A stretch of DNA of 64,000 nucleotides from Dactylellina haptotyla (GCA_031310005.1 CM062383.1:620001-684000), one strand, 5' to 3'. Positions 1 through 13,900 are shown, numbered from the stretch's first letter. The notes: generated by a model from the sequence alone, not told the origin. Numbers and translations: made by a program.

Positions 1-3000
1 GAGCTTGGTGTCTCCTGCAACGGTAATTGGCCAGGCAGAGCAAGTGGAGCTGGACAAACCGCGCAAACAGAGCAGGCACCACAACCCACCAACGCATCGC
101 ATTGTTGAGGCCAATATCAAATCGATATCAGAAAGAAACCAAGGCTGACGCCAGCCACATCACCGCTTTTCCTGCCACCCGTTTGCATCTGTGTGCATTG
201 GTACCTCCCTCCATTTGCGAAAAGATGGGATGAAAAATTTTTCACTTTCGCATTTCGATAAAAGAAAAGTGGGTCCGGCGCAAGGATCCATTGTCACCCT
301 TCTCGAGATCGCGAGACTCCATCTCAGATAATCCTAAAAAGAAACTGCTAAGCGGTAGGGAAAAGGGTAGGTGTCATGTCGGTCGAGGACGCGGATATCG
401 GGATATCAACAGGCATTGCAGCTTGCAGCAGCATCAACAATCCGCGATACTGCACAGCTAGCTACCCTGCGCAAGCTCGTGAAAATCCAACAAAAAGCTT
501 CGAGAGAACCTGGAAGCTACCCCAGCCACCGTTCATGCGATGGGTACATTCCCTTTCCAAGCTCTCCGAGCTGGATGTAATGTTAACATTTAACCCCACG
601 GCTGAAAAGTGACCGGTCGCGATCGCTGAAGAAAAAGTATGAATGAAGAAAATTTTTTGCGAAAAAAAACAATGAAGCTGTGGAGAAGAATGCAATTGAT
701 CGCGCTGGCATAATCCGAGCCTCGACTCGAACGTGTCGAAGAGGCAGGTATCCGATCCCGAAATGCAAAGGAAATTGATATGTTCTGTCAAATCTGCAGA
801 AGATGTGCAAAATGCGAAAGAAAGAAAGAAAAATTCCGCAACGTAACAGGTACGTACCAGCACGTCTCGAACGAATGATATCGAAGATACGGTGCCTTCT
901 ATTATCGCGAAATTAAGCGGCGCGACGCAACTCGGATGTTAGCAATCATGTCCACAAAAAAATTCCCACAAATTCCATTCATTTCAAATTTTGCAAAAAA
1001 TAAAAATTAAAAAACCTCAATTGAATATGTTATTCCGAATCTCGTAAAGAGATTCATGTAATATCCTCGGATAAATCATCTGCACCCTGTCAGCGCGCGC
1101 GCACAGTTTCGGTTTCTCGTGCCACGTATGAACGATGATGACACCATGGTTTCCGATGAAGGAAGTTCGAGAAACCCCTCAACAGATTGATCGAATCATT
1201 CAATCAATTGAACCCACTCGCCAATGTGTCGTGTTGCATTTTCTCATCTTCCAGCGCGCGCGCGACATGTGAAATGAACTGAAAACACCCTCGATCCTTC
1301 GGGCGTCCGTCGCTCGACCAGGGGGTGCTGGACAGAGCCGGTCCGATGAGCCGCACAGGTGGCATGTATTCTCGATGACAGTGGCACAAGCAAAATGCGA
1401 ACAGAACAAACTAGAACAAACGCCCAACACCGTTTCGAACAAGCCCGCGAGCTAGGGAATCGGGGTACATGCTAGCTAGCTATCACAGGAAATGAGGGAG
1501 AGAGAGAAGAAAAAAAATCTGCAACTTGCGGAATGGCGATTGGGCGACCTACCGATATCCAATAGTATCGCTTTCACCTGTGACATTCTTAGGTTAGGTC
1601 TTACTATCGCGAAATTTCGATGCGCTGTTCGCTCCGGCTGATTGACGTGTGTAAGGAGGTGAGAGCGGCGGTTTCAGAAGTTCGATACGTGTCTGAAGTT
1701 GATGGATTCGCTGGGTTTGGGGCTGCGATAGTTCGGATTGGAGTGGGACGACAGTGTTGAGGAGCATGAGGTTTTTTCTTTTCTTTTCTTCGCTCGTTTC
1801 GGAAATCATAGGCAAAAGGCACAGTCTATCGATGGTCAATTGGCGACAACACATTTATTATGGAATTTGCAGATTCGACCAGTTCAATTCAAATTTCATA
1901 TGCAGTGGAACACCGTTAGCTGCATTAGCTATCCCAATCGAACAGGAATGTTTACAGGTGGCATAATCTACGAGCTTAGCTAGCTCTCTTACTCACACTC
2001 TCTCGTGGGCATAATCTCGATAAAGTCGGTGAATGTAACATTCACCCACCCGAAAGGCACGAACATATCCTTTTTGCGGAGTGCATTTGGGGTTGAATAC
2101 CATATTCTGCAGGCACAATCGCGAGTCCCGAGCTTCGCGAGCTCGAGCTCATTACGTTTGGAAATATGTACGTGCCGGGGCGTGTGATCTGTAGGGTAGG
2201 TGAGGAATGTACACGCCATATTTCTGATATCACAGTTCCTGCATTGAAAGAATTCACAAAAAAGCTTGCACAGCCATGGAGCAAAAGAAACAAAGAAAGA
2301 AGAAAAGGTTATATTAGTAAATTTGAATCAATTGATGAGCTGAGCATCATACGTATGGCAAGATTTTTCACTTTTTTTTTCATTCAAATGACCGGAATCG
2401 CTGAAGTGCCGATGATAATTGCCTTCCGTGTATTCCGACGGCCTGGAACGTTTTCGATGAATTGTTTGGGCAGTGCCTCACAAGACGTCGTAATGCGACA
2501 ACGGAATATACGCAACATGTCTAAACTTCCCCATCGGATCCCCAACATTCCCGCCTCGCAAAAGAGGAAGCACCGGATCCCAAACTCGAGCACCCTCTAC
2601 GCGGAAGGGAAAATCAATCGGTAATTCCGTATATTTTCTTTCGAAATTCCGAATTGGAAAGTTATACGACAAGGTACAGGTACATTTACTACATCGCCCA
2701 CCACGTGATGGCCAAAACGATGATGTGATGTGATAGACTTCCCTCTGAATCGGTATATTTCCGCATGCGGGGCGTTAGCGGTGAGTAGTATCATCTAAGC
2801 TGAAAAGCCTATCAGGAACCGGAACGGATGCGGGAAAGACAGGAGGAAGAGGAAGAAAAAAGAGGGAACTCCCCATCTCTAAAGAAGCAAATGTATGCTA
2901 TCTCGCTATCAATCCGTAACCGTCTACAGGGAAACCCAACAAAAAGGAAAATGAACCATGTGTCCTCTTCTTTTTCCGTTATCTAAGGTTCCATTTTGTT

Positions 3001-6000
3001 TAATCAGGAAGTATCTTTTTAATCTATAGCTGCTACGTCGTCCGTCTGGAAGGCCTAAAACTGTCAACTAACTAAGCGGCTTCTTCGGCTACGCTTTTTC
3101 GTTGTGTGCGTAGACGGATATTGTATCGTCCATGCGAGCCGTTTGCGTTTTACTTTCTGATATATTATTGTATATTATTCGATCGGAAAGATAAGGGGTG
3201 AGAAAAAAAAGGTTAATAGAGAATGAGTGTTACATGATCTTTGACAGCTTTTGCATGGGTGCTGAACGTGAACCCCTTTCCTGAAGAGTGGTATTATGTA
3301 CCCCACACGGCAGGCAGGCGAGAGAGGAAAATCTGAAGCAGATGTTCATGCTGCTCTTTTTGCAGAATCTCTCACGCTCAGACCGGAGATGACGGGTGGG
3401 AGGCCTGAGAGGGGGCGCTGAGATGGTGGGCTTTCGTTCATGCCGCTGTTCGAAATCGAAAGGTACAGGAAGGACATGAACAGGTACCGACCGACATTGA
3501 CCTAGACGAACAGGAATTCTCAAACCAGCGCACCGGCATGCGCATCATTGCATGGATATAGCGAGAGATACCGTTTTTGAAAAAGGAACGGGGTGCATTT
3601 ACGAAATTTCGCGAAAAAGGAAATAAATAGAAACGGAAGGCCAAAGCAGAAGTACTCTTTTTCTTTCCTTTTTCATCATTCACGAGAAGGAAAGAGTGGA
3701 TATTGATACGCTTATTGTAATGTATTCTGTCCCGTTATCATCGACTGATATGACGGGATGGGGATTCCATCAAAATACTAGTAGAAAGAGGGGCGTGGCA
3801 AGCAATCAATATAACCATATTATAGCTTATCTTAACTCTGTGCTCGCCTGCCCGATTAATCTATTTAAGATTATCTCTTGCCTGTGGAACGGCTAAACTG
3901 CCCTCCTTCTTCCAGGTAAGTTCCCAATGTTTGGTTTTTATGTGATACCATGGTGGTGCTTAATGACGATATTTGCGGAGGGGTGGTAAGCATGAGCGAC
4001 TAGAGATATTAATACTTCCGATGATGTGCGTGAGGGTGTGTTGCGGCAGACGTATCAGATTAGGGGAAAAGTTACAAGGAAGTTGCCGCTGAATGGATCA
4101 TCGGTTTCCAGTTATGGCTATGATGATAATGAAATGATCCGATGCCTGCGATTACTGCATATTTACTTCATATTTCACCATGTATTGCTGGTATTTCATA
4201 ATTCCCAGGGAGGGGGAGCACAGGGACCCGGACGTTGGTCAACTGAGAAATTGGGAAAGTGAAGGGAGGGGCAAAACAATCATCGCGAAGGGGTCAACAG
4301 CCAAGGGACTTTGGAATTGAATTGGTCAATTCGACTTTGAGCTTGTTTCGGTTTTCCCTTTGTTGAACAATGATGGTCAGAACCGATGAACGGAGCGGCG
4401 GCACATTTCGGCAGTCCGTTCAAGGAGTGGTGAAAAGAAGGGTCCAGCTCGTTCTTTGAGAGTTCCCGTAAACTGATCATGGGAACCTTCTCTTCTGATC
4501 ATTCACCGGATGCAGGTATCAACAACCTTTTTTCAATATTTTGTCGGCTTGGGTGCCTGAACCTGACGAAGAAGGCAACTGAGCGCACTCCCAATGCAAA
4601 ATGCAAGCCCCCAAAAACAAGAAAAGAGAGAATAAGGTACAGTACCAGAGAGAGACAGAATAAACGGTCTCGGCCAGTCGCCTGGTTATTTTAGCTCCAC
4701 CGCCGATTAAAGCAGAGGTAGCGATAGTGGGATGTTCTTGACCAGGAGCGCCCCTCTCGCACAACCACACCCGACTGACGAGCTCAGACACACACCGTGG
4801 AGATAGGGTAATAGATAGATGAATAGGCTTAGCTCTTAGTCCGTAGGCACTTATTATTAACTCGCCTAACTGAAGACCGCATAATCTTGCCCTCGCAGGG
4901 AGGGATATGAAACCGTCGACGGATTTTGACAGAGGGGCAGCCAACGAAAAGAAGCACTACTTGTTCCGGTGATATGTCACATGGGTTGTCAAACAGGAAG
5001 CTAGCCAGGCCGGTCGCGCGACCAGCGACAACCAAGCGTGTGGAGAGAGAGAGAGAGAGGAACGAAGGGGCAGAGAACCAGTCAAACACCCATGTTGACT
5101 CCTATCAATTGCGTCGCTGGCTGGGTCTTGCGACAGGAAACCTGTCTCTGGGCCCCAGTCCAGTCGTAAGTTGACACCTCCGCTCGAACGTCGACGTGCA
5201 GGCGGAGAGAAACACAGGCACACCAAGATGCAGGTGCAGGCAAGGGTAGTCTCTCTGGGCGACTGTTCTGCTTTGGGGGACGATGGGGAGAGGAATCGGG
5301 AAATGCGGTGTAATCAAACGGAACCTCATCGAAAGAAACAGGCGGGAAGAAGCAAAATGCGTTGGGCCAGGACGGTGACCCGGAGCCCTTTTGTTTGCGG
5401 GGCCAATGATGGTGCGACGCCGCCCTCCTTCAGCTCAACGGAGGCATCATTCGGCCACAGCCAGTGACGCTAGCGGACACCGTTCCAGCCAGCCAACCAC
5501 TCTGCCCCGTCCAAGGCAAAAATAGTACAGCTAATTCGCAATACGGCGTTTTGCTTTTTGCTTGGGCGACCTGAGGAAATGACGGCGTGTGAGTGGGAAA
5601 CAGCTGGGGCCTCTGGCGGGTGGGCCAGTGGTGCCCGCATTCTTTCCTCGCCATTGTCGTCAGCAGCAGCATAGCAACACACAACCTGTTGGCTCGGTAG
5701 TTTTTGGTATTCACGATGGCGAAATTATAGGATTGGAAAACAACATTTCAATCACGGAGGCTTTGCAGATTCCAGCGTATCTAATCCAACAAACAGCCTG
5801 AGGAATTTGACAGCTTAGGAGTTAGGTTTCTTACTAAAAAGAAGCTACATAGCTAAGAGCTGTTAAGATTAGCTTGGGGTTATATCTAATATTGCAAGAC
5901 AAAACGTCTCCTATGACACATTGACACACACGCGACAGAGGAAACATGTTCGACAGGGCCAAGTTGATAATTAAACAAAGCAAGCGTAATAACCAGCGCA

Positions 6001-8191
6001 AATGTCGGTTTCTGGTGCCTTGGCTCGTCTCGAGTGGCCCGGATTGGAATCAAGGGCGACTGGTGATAGACGGACGAGGTGGTTTTGCAATTGGGTGGTT
6101 CGCCATAGTGCGTTGCCCAGGTTCATTCGTTTCGGCTGTGTTCTCAAGTGCTACCAACGGGGTCGCCATGTACCGATAAATAGTAACTCTCCGTAGCACC
6201 AGGCTAGCCCGAGGGGAGGGCTCGACGGCGGTGCTGGTTCAGAACAGAAGGGCTTACCTGTCGAGTGACTGGAACGGCTCTGTTCTGGGTAGCGAATATC
6301 CGCAGCTTGTAACGTGTCAAGAGAAGGGCGTCGAATCAGAAAGAAGAGCCGGTTGCCTTTCTTGTAAATTACGACTTTTTTTTAAACGATATATTGTTAA
6401 TATATTTTTTTTGTTGGGGAAAAAAATAAAATAAAATGATGAAAAACAGAATAGCAGGTGACCGTCCGTGGTAAAACGAGAGACGACTGTGGAAGGGTGA
6501 AGAACGATAATTAGAATAGAATAGTTCGAGGCAGTAAGTGTGTAAGAGAGAGCTCATAAGCTGTTTCGTTTCCTTCTCACCAGTGCTTCTTGGGTCATCC
6601 AGCCTCCGTCATCGAGCGTTGCAAGAACTGTGTACTCAATTGGCAAGGAGGATTAAAATATATCCTTCGTCCTGCGTGCATCGATCCTCATCTCTCCGCG
6701 ATATCTCCCACTTTCTGCTTCCACTTGAACATCCTTCGACCTTCTAGCTTCGCTGGGATTCCCCATACTTTCGACCGATCTGAACGTCTTTTTAGCTTCG
6801 AACCCACCAGCCCAAGGGCACTTAATTTTTAGTACGATCGCAATACCGCCGCCATCTTTCGACACTACCTGATCACAGAAGAACTTCCTTTTTTCTTTTC
6901 TTTTCTTGTCTGCAGCAACGGCAAACCCCATCTGCAGGACAGGCAAGAAAGAAGCAAATCTTGGGCGGCACAACCGCTCCCTGTGGAGGGAAGTGACCGA
7001 CTGGGTGACAGATCCCAAGTTTTCTTAGAGGTACGTATCTGGCCGGTATCCTGCCAGCGTAATTTACCGTGGCCAGTACCTTCTGGCTACTTCGCATGCG
7101 CTGTTCTTTCTTTCGTCCCCCCATCTGCAGGCTGCTGTTCGTCCCTTCTGCTCCTGCCTGGCTCTGGACGAAATTGGGTCCAATTAATTGGCGGTGGGAG
7201 GGGTGTGGAGCCCATGCACTCCACCCACACCACCTCAGCAGCTTGTTGTTGAACAGCCAGCCAGCCAGCAGATGAACGAGGGAGGCCCACCCTCCTTTCC
7301 ACACGCTGTCGTCCCCAGATGTACGCTGGCCTGTCGTAGGATCGGGCACTGCTTAAAACGCTGGCTGGCCGCCGTCGGGCTTGCATCCTTCTCCTGCCCG
7401 CCCCCAGTCGCCCACCCTCCGCTGCCCCCCTACCGGCCTACCCTCCATTACAGCCAGTGCAGGTTTACCACTTGTACCCAGCAGTGGATGTGTGTGTAAA
7501 TAGCAGAGTGCAGGGCCTGGCCAAACAAATAAACCGCACTTGACCCTTTTTCCCACCTCGTTGCGACCTCTTTTCCCGTTCTTCCCTTTTCTTCCCTTCC
7601 TCCCCCAGTTTTATCGCTGCCTCTAATCTATCCTTCTCCTTCTCTCCTCTCACAACACACTTCCGTCTCGCTTCTTCCCCTTCCCACATCACCACCACCT
7701 CTTCCCTTCCGCTTCCTCATCGTCTTCCTACCGCTCGCCCGTACATATTCTTCTCGACCGACCTCACTCACATTCTCTTTGCGACAGCGTTAAATACTCA
7801 CAGCCTTCACCATCATCACCATCACCTTCTTCGTCAAATTCCCGGTGTCCCCGTGCTCCGTAGCAACAACACCATCTGAATCATCATCGACAACAAAACA
7901 ACACACCGAGCACTCGATCGGCAAAACAGCGTCAACATTCCTTTGCCTGGCACTCACATATCCATTCAGCGCTCGCCCCATTCTACCAAAACAATCCAAC
8001 CTCACCCCTCATCGATTCCACCGTCCTCCGCTCCGGCGGCTTAGACACCCCGTCACCATATCTTCACTCACATTCTTTCCAACCAGCCGATAAAATCCAT
8101 AAATCAAAAAAAGCAGTCTCGACTCCAGAAAAAACAAAGCCCCAAAAACGTGTGCATACCGCAAGCCAGCTTAGCCGAAAAGAAACCGTCC
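1..8191. other. Long gene-poor stretch; no supported gene
   Basis: I see no reading frame here with convincing protein-like composition, domain motifs or splice structure. The open frames are short, overlap on both strands and are rich in Arg, Ser, Cys and Trp, as in chance ORFs. Visible features are a (GA)n run near 5043-5059, several GCTAGCTAGC-like palindromic words (for example around 1472 and 1978), purine tracts near 2830-2870, and from about 7530 a strongly pyrimidine-rich + strand typical of fungal promoters. The right end is probably promoter of the kinase gene at 9355. The rest could hold regulatory DNA, an untranslated RNA or eroded repeats. Confidence 0.5.
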
Positions 8192-8192
8192 T

Positions 8193-8199
8193 TATAAAA
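8193..8199 (+). promoter_or_regulatory. Candidate TATA box for the kinase gene
   Basis: A TATAAAA word lies in a pyrimidine-rich stretch about 1.16 kb before the kinase ATG. If used, transcription would start near 8225 and give a leader of about 1.1 kb. Position relative to a real start site is not known. Confidence 0.35.
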
Positions 8200-9354
8200 C
8201 CAGCCCGACCTTCCCAACCGACCCTCACCTCTAGTTTTTATTACCTACTAAGCATCAAGTCTCCCGAGAGAACGAGCTGAGCAAGAATAACAAACCTGGG
8301 GTAGCGTGGTCCTAAAGGTCCGGAGTTGAAGAGGCTAATATCGATCCTTGGGTGATCAAGAGAAAGCTGTGACAGGTTTTCTCTCCTGACTCTTGAGAGT
8401 CGTGATCACCTTCACCTTATCTCCAATAAGGTCGATATATACATTACTCATGAGAGCTATCGTCAACAAGACACCAATCTCACCACTATAGCTTTCTAAG
8501 GCCTCTTTGCTTCAACCAACATCCTTCATATCACCACACACCCGCCACCGGCCTCTTAGCCCGCCGAATATCGGATCCTGATCAAGACAACTCTCATACC
8601 CCCCAATCAAGATCCTTCTTTAACGACCGTTTCTTTATTATACCAAACTATCTCGGCTTTTTTTTTTATATTCAGGAGTTTTATTTTATTTCCACTTTCG
8701 GGGCTTGTATTTTTCAGCAGGGCGTCTTTTTTTGCAGCTTCGGAACCACCAAACCAACTTTACTACAATACCAGTAAACACATCCATCTTCATGTCTCAA
8801 TAATCAGTCATCAGAACTTTTCTCCCGGTGGTTTATTCCGTCGACCCAAACCAATCATATGCACACGATATCAGCAGTCAGGAGTTTCTCGGTTTTTGCT
8901 TTAGCGTTCTTCCACCATACCACTATTACGATTCCTCTTCTCCTCCAGGTAGGAGCTGGTCCATCACGACTTTAACACACCTTGGGTAGTCTCGTCAATC
9001 CTTCCCCCTCACTCCCAGGCTTTTAACATTCTCTCCTCTCATTTGCCAAACAAACCAATCGCACTGCAAAATACAAATTTGCAAAGCTTTTTACACACCC
9101 ACCCTCCAGCGAAGTCGCCTCGGCTTGGATCAGGCTTGAAGAAACTTTCAAAGGTCTCTCACATTCTCTCAGAATATTTATTTCTTAGGTTGAAACTACT
9201 CTGCGTGTCTCTTGATCTGAGGCGTTTGATCACGATCGATCAGAGCACTGAATAGAACAAACCGACATTGTCGAAGTTATTATTTAATCTTTAAACAAGA
9301 AGAAAAAACACACCCAAATCGAACAAAAAACAGGAACAACAGAAATCTTATCAA
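8200..9354 (+). promoter_or_regulatory. Probable long 5' leader/promoter of the kinase gene
   Basis: This pyrimidine-rich stretch has no convincing protein. It holds several short upstream ATGs (for example the frame 9043-9255), a nested inverted repeat at 8351-8410, and GTAGGA-type donor words near 8947 that could mark a leader intron. Long leaders with upstream ORFs are common on fungal regulatory-kinase genes; use here is inferred. Confidence 0.4.
8351..8410 (+). repeat. Nested inverted repeat in the kinase leader
   Basis: Outer arms GGTGATCA (8351-8358) and TGATCACC (8403-8410) are perfect complements. Between them lies GACTCT-TG-AGAGTC (8388-8401), a second perfect 6-bp hairpin. AGAG next to the left arm could alternatively pair with CTCT of the inner element, giving two competing folds. 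It could act as RNA structure in a leader or as a DNA operator palindrome. Confidence 0.5.
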
Positions 9355-10941
9355 ATGGAGTCCATTCGAGATCAACTCAAGGTGGGATCCTTCCTCGACA
9401 ACCGTTACGAAGTGATCGCCCCTCTCAACCATGGCTCCTTTGGTATGGTCTCCCTCGCTCGTGATGCCCGAGAGAATGAATTGGTAGCCATCAAGTGCCT
9501 TGTCAAGCAATCCACTGAAGGCAGCGTCGAGTTCGATGACGACGCTCTTGAGCTCCACTACCATTCCTTGCTCGGTCAGCACCCTCATATTGTCAACGTC
9601 CGCCATTCTTTCGAAAATGCCACCCACCTCTTCATCGTCCTTGAGTACTGCTCAATGGGCGATCTGTACGAGGCCATCCGTCTTGACAAGGGCCCCTTGG
9701 AGACTGAGCACGTTCGTGACTTCATGTTGCAACTCATCTCAGCCGTCGATTACATGCACTCCAAGGGCGTCTACCACCGAGACATCAAGCCAGAGAACAT
9801 CTTCCTTACTCACGAAGGTGATATCAAGCTCGGTGACTTCGGTTTGGCCACTACGGACAAGCTCTCCGACGACGTCTGCGTCGGAAGCGACAGGTACATG
9901 GCACCGGAACAATACGATCCTTCTAACGGTCCATACGAGCCCGCAAAGGCTGACGTCTGGGCCATTGGTATCTGCTTGTTGAACGTTCTGTTCGCTCGCA
10001 ACCCATTTACCATACCAACCAACGAGGATCCATTGTTCCGTGACTTTTCATATGACCGCGAAACTTTGTTCGATATCTTCCCGACAATGTCTGAACAGAC
10101 CTTTGATGTTCTCAGCCACTGCCTTACCCTCGATCCATCCAAGCGCTCCCTGGAGAAGGTTCGCCGTGCGATCATGAATGTTACTGCTTGGTCTACTGAT
10201 GATGAGATCTATGATGACTACTGCATCGAAGATCGTGACGCTCAGGTCACTGCCAGCACTCGTGAGCCTCTTCGCACCCCATCTCTCACGGTCCCTCAAC
10301 CAATCGTTGGCGGTGGTTTCCCATGGGCTCAGGCTCTTAACACCACCCAACAACGACAACTCTCCACGATTTACGATGAACCCTATGTTGCTGTCACCCC
10401 AGTTGAGAAGCAGGTCAAGCTTCCAGAGTCCTACGACTCCGGACTTGGCATGTCCATCCCATCTTTGCCCAAGAAGGAATCCCCCTTCAAGGCTGTCTCT
10501 TACTTCTCGAACTCCCGTATCGAGATCGTCCCACCAAAGCCCTTCAAGCTCTCGGACATCAAGACCGATACCAAGGCCCAAACATCTCTGTCCCCTATCA
10601 CTCCAACTTTTGTTTCCAACGCGAGCGTTCCAAGTGTTCCAATCAACTTTTCCAAGAAGCCCGTCTCATACTCCAGCAAGGCTGACTCTGGTGTCTCCAT
10701 GAGCTGGAGCGACATCTTTGACGAGGATGAGGAAGAAGAGCAACAGGCCGTCGCTATGCAACGTCTCAAGGAAAACAACGCCCGTACCTGGAGTGCTGAC
10801 AAGAAAACGACCTCTGCCACCAAGACTTCTTTCACTAAGGACAAGTTTTTGGATGAAGTTGTTTTTGGCATTGAAGTCGAAGCTGAGTTTGATGACGATT
10901 CCGAATGGGTCACTGGCGGATGGGATGACTTCCATATCTAG
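9355..10941 (+). CDS. Ran1/Ksp1-type serine/threonine protein kinase
   Basis: Single-exon protein of 528 residues with a complete eukaryotic kinase domain in residues 18-275. It shows the Gly-rich loop NHGSFGMV (25-32), the ATP lysine in VAIK (K47), a C-helix Glu near 66, the catalytic HRDIKPEN (141-148, D143), DFG (161-163), APE (183-185) and the F-helix DVW (200-202). The LNHGSFGMV loop is typical of the fungal Ran1/Pat1 and Ksp1 group. Family members control entry to meiosis, nutrient response (TORC1/PKA) and filamentous growth. The tail (about 275-528) is low-complexity, Ser/Pro rich, with an acidic run (DEDEEEEQQ, about 460). It lies downstream of a long leader. Family confidence is high; which member it is remains uncertain because the disordered tail is not diagnostic. 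Confidence 0.92.
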   Translation: MESIRDQLKVGSFLDNRYEVIAPLNHGSFGMVSLARDARENELVAIKCLVKQSTEGSVEFDDDALELHYHSLLGQHPHIVNVRHSFENATHLFIVLEYCSMGDLYEAIRLDKGPLETEHVRDFMLQLISAVDYMHSKGVYHRDIKPENIFLTHEGDIKLGDFGLATTDKLSDDVCVGSDRYMAPEQYDPSNGPYEPAKADVWAIGICLLNVLFARNPFTIPTNEDPLFRDFSYDRETLFDIFPTMSEQTFDVLSHCLTLDPSKRSLEKVRRAIMNVTAWSTDDEIYDDYCIEDRDAQVTASTREPLRTPSLTVPQPIVGGGFPWAQALNTTQQRQLSTIYDEPYVAVTPVEKQVKLPESYDSGLGMSIPSLPKKESPFKAVSYFSNSRIEIVPPKPFKLSDIKTDTKAQTSLSPITPTFVSNASVPSVPINFSKKPVSYSSKADSGVSMSWSDIFDEDEEEEQQAVAMQRLKENNARTWSADKKTTSATKTSFTKDKFLDEVVFGIEVEAEFDDDSEWVTGGWDDFHI

Positions 10942-13900
10942 GCTATTCACTTAATGCAGAGAAACATGTGTTTTGTGTATCACGGGCCTCTGGTAGCTTC
11001 TCATCCGTCAATTGGTTCTTTTCTTGGAGACATTCACACCTGGTCAACTCTTATTGGATTACGTCTGCCTCACACGGGTCTCTTTTTGCCGAAGCCGCCA
11101 AAGTCGAGCCCACCCAAGCTTTTCAACACATACCTTGCGTTAATACCACACACTACTCTTGTTATCTCTTCGGCTCTACTCTAGCGGATACCCTTTTTAC
11201 TACAGCAATCAAACCACAATCTTACAGGATTTTAACTTTCAACACTCTTCTCAACTACCCTTTTCACTTCTTCACGGTCGAATCTTTTTGTTTTAGCGAT
11301 ATCTCAACAACTCAAACTCTCAACGCTCCTCTTTTCCTTTTTTGTCTCACGTTTTTTTCTCCTTTTGGGTGGTCCGGTGTTAAAGGATTCTTTTGGGGGT
11401 TTATTCTACTTTTGCCAGTTTATATCAATAAACCCAAACAAACTACCACTCGACTCAATGGCTGAATACCAGGTCAGTGGCGTATCCTGTCTTTCAGGTT
11501 GCCATCGATATTTTCAATGGCGGCCTTGGAACCAGGATACATGTACAAAAAAAATTGAAAAAGCTAACACTTTTTGTCAAACTTCTTGGTTCATTAGACC
11601 AAGGAAGTGAAGCTGTCGAGTATACAATCTCGTCACTTTTACCAGATACCGCGTTTTGGAAACAAACAGTGGTCACACGCTTCTCCTCTTCCTTGACTGC
11701 TATACCAAGGTTATGCTACACTCTTTACCCAGTTTCATTTTCATTTTCCTTTTCCTTCTCATCTCACAGTCTTTTGATTCATACATCTCACTTACAATTT
11801 TCCTTTACAAAAAATATTTTCTTTTCGATTCTGGCCAAAAATAGAAGCCCTTTTTACTTTTTGGAATACTTTATTACTTCTATTCTGTATACCCGATGGC
11901 GAGTTCGTTGAGCATGAAGCACCAAACAATTCACGGGCGTTACAGCCTGATCATGCACAGCGGGTTCGTCAAACGGTAAACATCATGTATAAATAAGAAA
12001 CCAGGACAAACAATGTATAAGGGATTTTTTGGGAGTTATCTTTCACCGAGAGGTCGTGCTTCGCTCACAACTTTGCTTTCTTTCTCATCTTTCGCGCTTG
12101 AAAAGAAAACCTTGAAATGCGTGCCTCTCGGGAATCTTGCTTCCATTTGTCTCCTTTGAATTCTTTTCTTATTGGGACAAATTACTTGATCACGGCGTTC
12201 TTCTCACTATTGACTTTTTGGGTGTTCTACGTGCTTTGCTGCTTCGGGAGTGTGCTCTCTGTGACAACTTTTTTGACTGACTTTGCCCGGCTGACTTTGG
12301 ATGCTGCTGCTCTTGAAACCGATGTTGTGTCCCTCGCCCACCGTGAGCTGAATTGATTGATGATTCTTTTGACACGAAAGCGACAAGACAAGCAGCTTCA
12401 CTATGCGTGAAACTTGAGTGATCAAAATGAGGAGAGTGAAAAATGCTTTTATCTGCTGACTCTTTTTTATCGTTTCTTTTGGCATCTTGGTTCGTTCTTG
12501 CTCTTTGCTTGTGCTTCCAACTGTTGTGGTTTTTGGGACGTTTTTTCCGTGTGACAACTAAATAGATATTGGGGAGAATTTTGAGATTTCGATTCTTTTT
12601 GTTTTTATCGTTGGATTATGTTACATTATGGGATGGGATTGGTGAAGGGTTTCTCGAGGTGTTTTCTTTATCTTTTTCTTTTATACTCTCCATCTCCTTG
12701 GCGTTTCTTTTCATATTTTTGTTTTCATTTTGATTGGAAGTTTTTGCGACTACGATGATGGGTATGATACGATGACGATGGAAGGGATTCTCTTCACCTT
12801 TTGCGATTATTACGAAAAAACCGAAAACCACCAACAAAAAAAGAAAGAAAGATGCGATATATATACCATGTGAATGGTATGAAGCGGACGAGCACGAGCA
12901 TGAGCACTATCTGGCGAAATTCAAACGAACCAAAGCAAACCAAAACCTAAAAATCAATACAAAAGAAACTCGATATCTTCAGTGTCAATCACCCTGAGAA
13001 GGGGAAAGCGAATATAACTCAAAGATGACTCGCAAGCAACATCGATATCACGCCCTTGAGAAAGCACTCACTTTTCACGAAACCTACTCCGAAAGGAAGA
13101 ACTCGCGAAAATGGGAAATAGAAACATTCCTCCCTAGACTGTTCAGAACCAAACCAAAAAATTAACAAAAATCCAATATTGGCACAGAAGGAAAACTTTT
13201 GTCTTTTCCGTCTCATCTTCCTTATTGCTTCTATCGAACGACCGAACACTAGGAAATGGACGTTTATACGATATCGAGAAATCGATAGCGTCGCTCTATC
13301 TCTACTCCGATACTACTTTTGCGAAAGCAATCCCTCTCAACTCGCCTTCTTACTCCTCCTCCTCATCTCCTCCTCACTAAACTCCGCTCTCATACTCCTC
13401 CTCCTCCTCCTCCTCTACTCCACGCTCGCCACCGTCATCTTATATACAATATAAAAAATATCTCTTACTTTTTTCTTAATTTTTATTATCTTCGTATTTC
13501 TCCTCCTTCTCCCCCTCTTGTCAATATCGCAACAAAAATCCACACCTTTCCTATCATCTCTTCCCATGGGTCGGCTGGAGTCATCATCTTATTTCTTATT
13601 TCACCTTTCCTCAACCTTTTCTACACTTTTATTTCCCATTGGGTGCGACACATATCGAAATTTCTCTGATTTAAAAAGCAGCTTATAGATACATTTCCTC
13701 TCTCTATCTCTCAATCTTCAAAAATCATGTATTTTCATATTATATTTATTTATTTATATTTCTTCTTCTTTCGTGCAAATACTTCCCCGAGAATATACTT
13801 ACACCACGTCAATCATGTATCTCTAATACTTCTTCAGGGGTGAACACATATACGCAGAGCAGCGGGTTCTCAGTGTTTATTTTTACTTTTTACTTCCAGG

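Noticed and set aside
4519-4944. 141-codon minus-strand frame in the left gap
   Set aside because: No motif, ordinary chance composition, and overlapped by other frames.
1-9000. Possible transposon or retroelement in the long left gap
   Set aside because: No long terminal repeats, reverse-transcriptase, integrase or transposase motifs, and no clear terminal inverted repeats found by eye.
10968-11465. 165-codon frame downstream of the kinase
   Set aside because: Aromatic/Ser-rich, no motif, T-rich DNA directly after the kinase stop; best read as 3' untranslated sequence.
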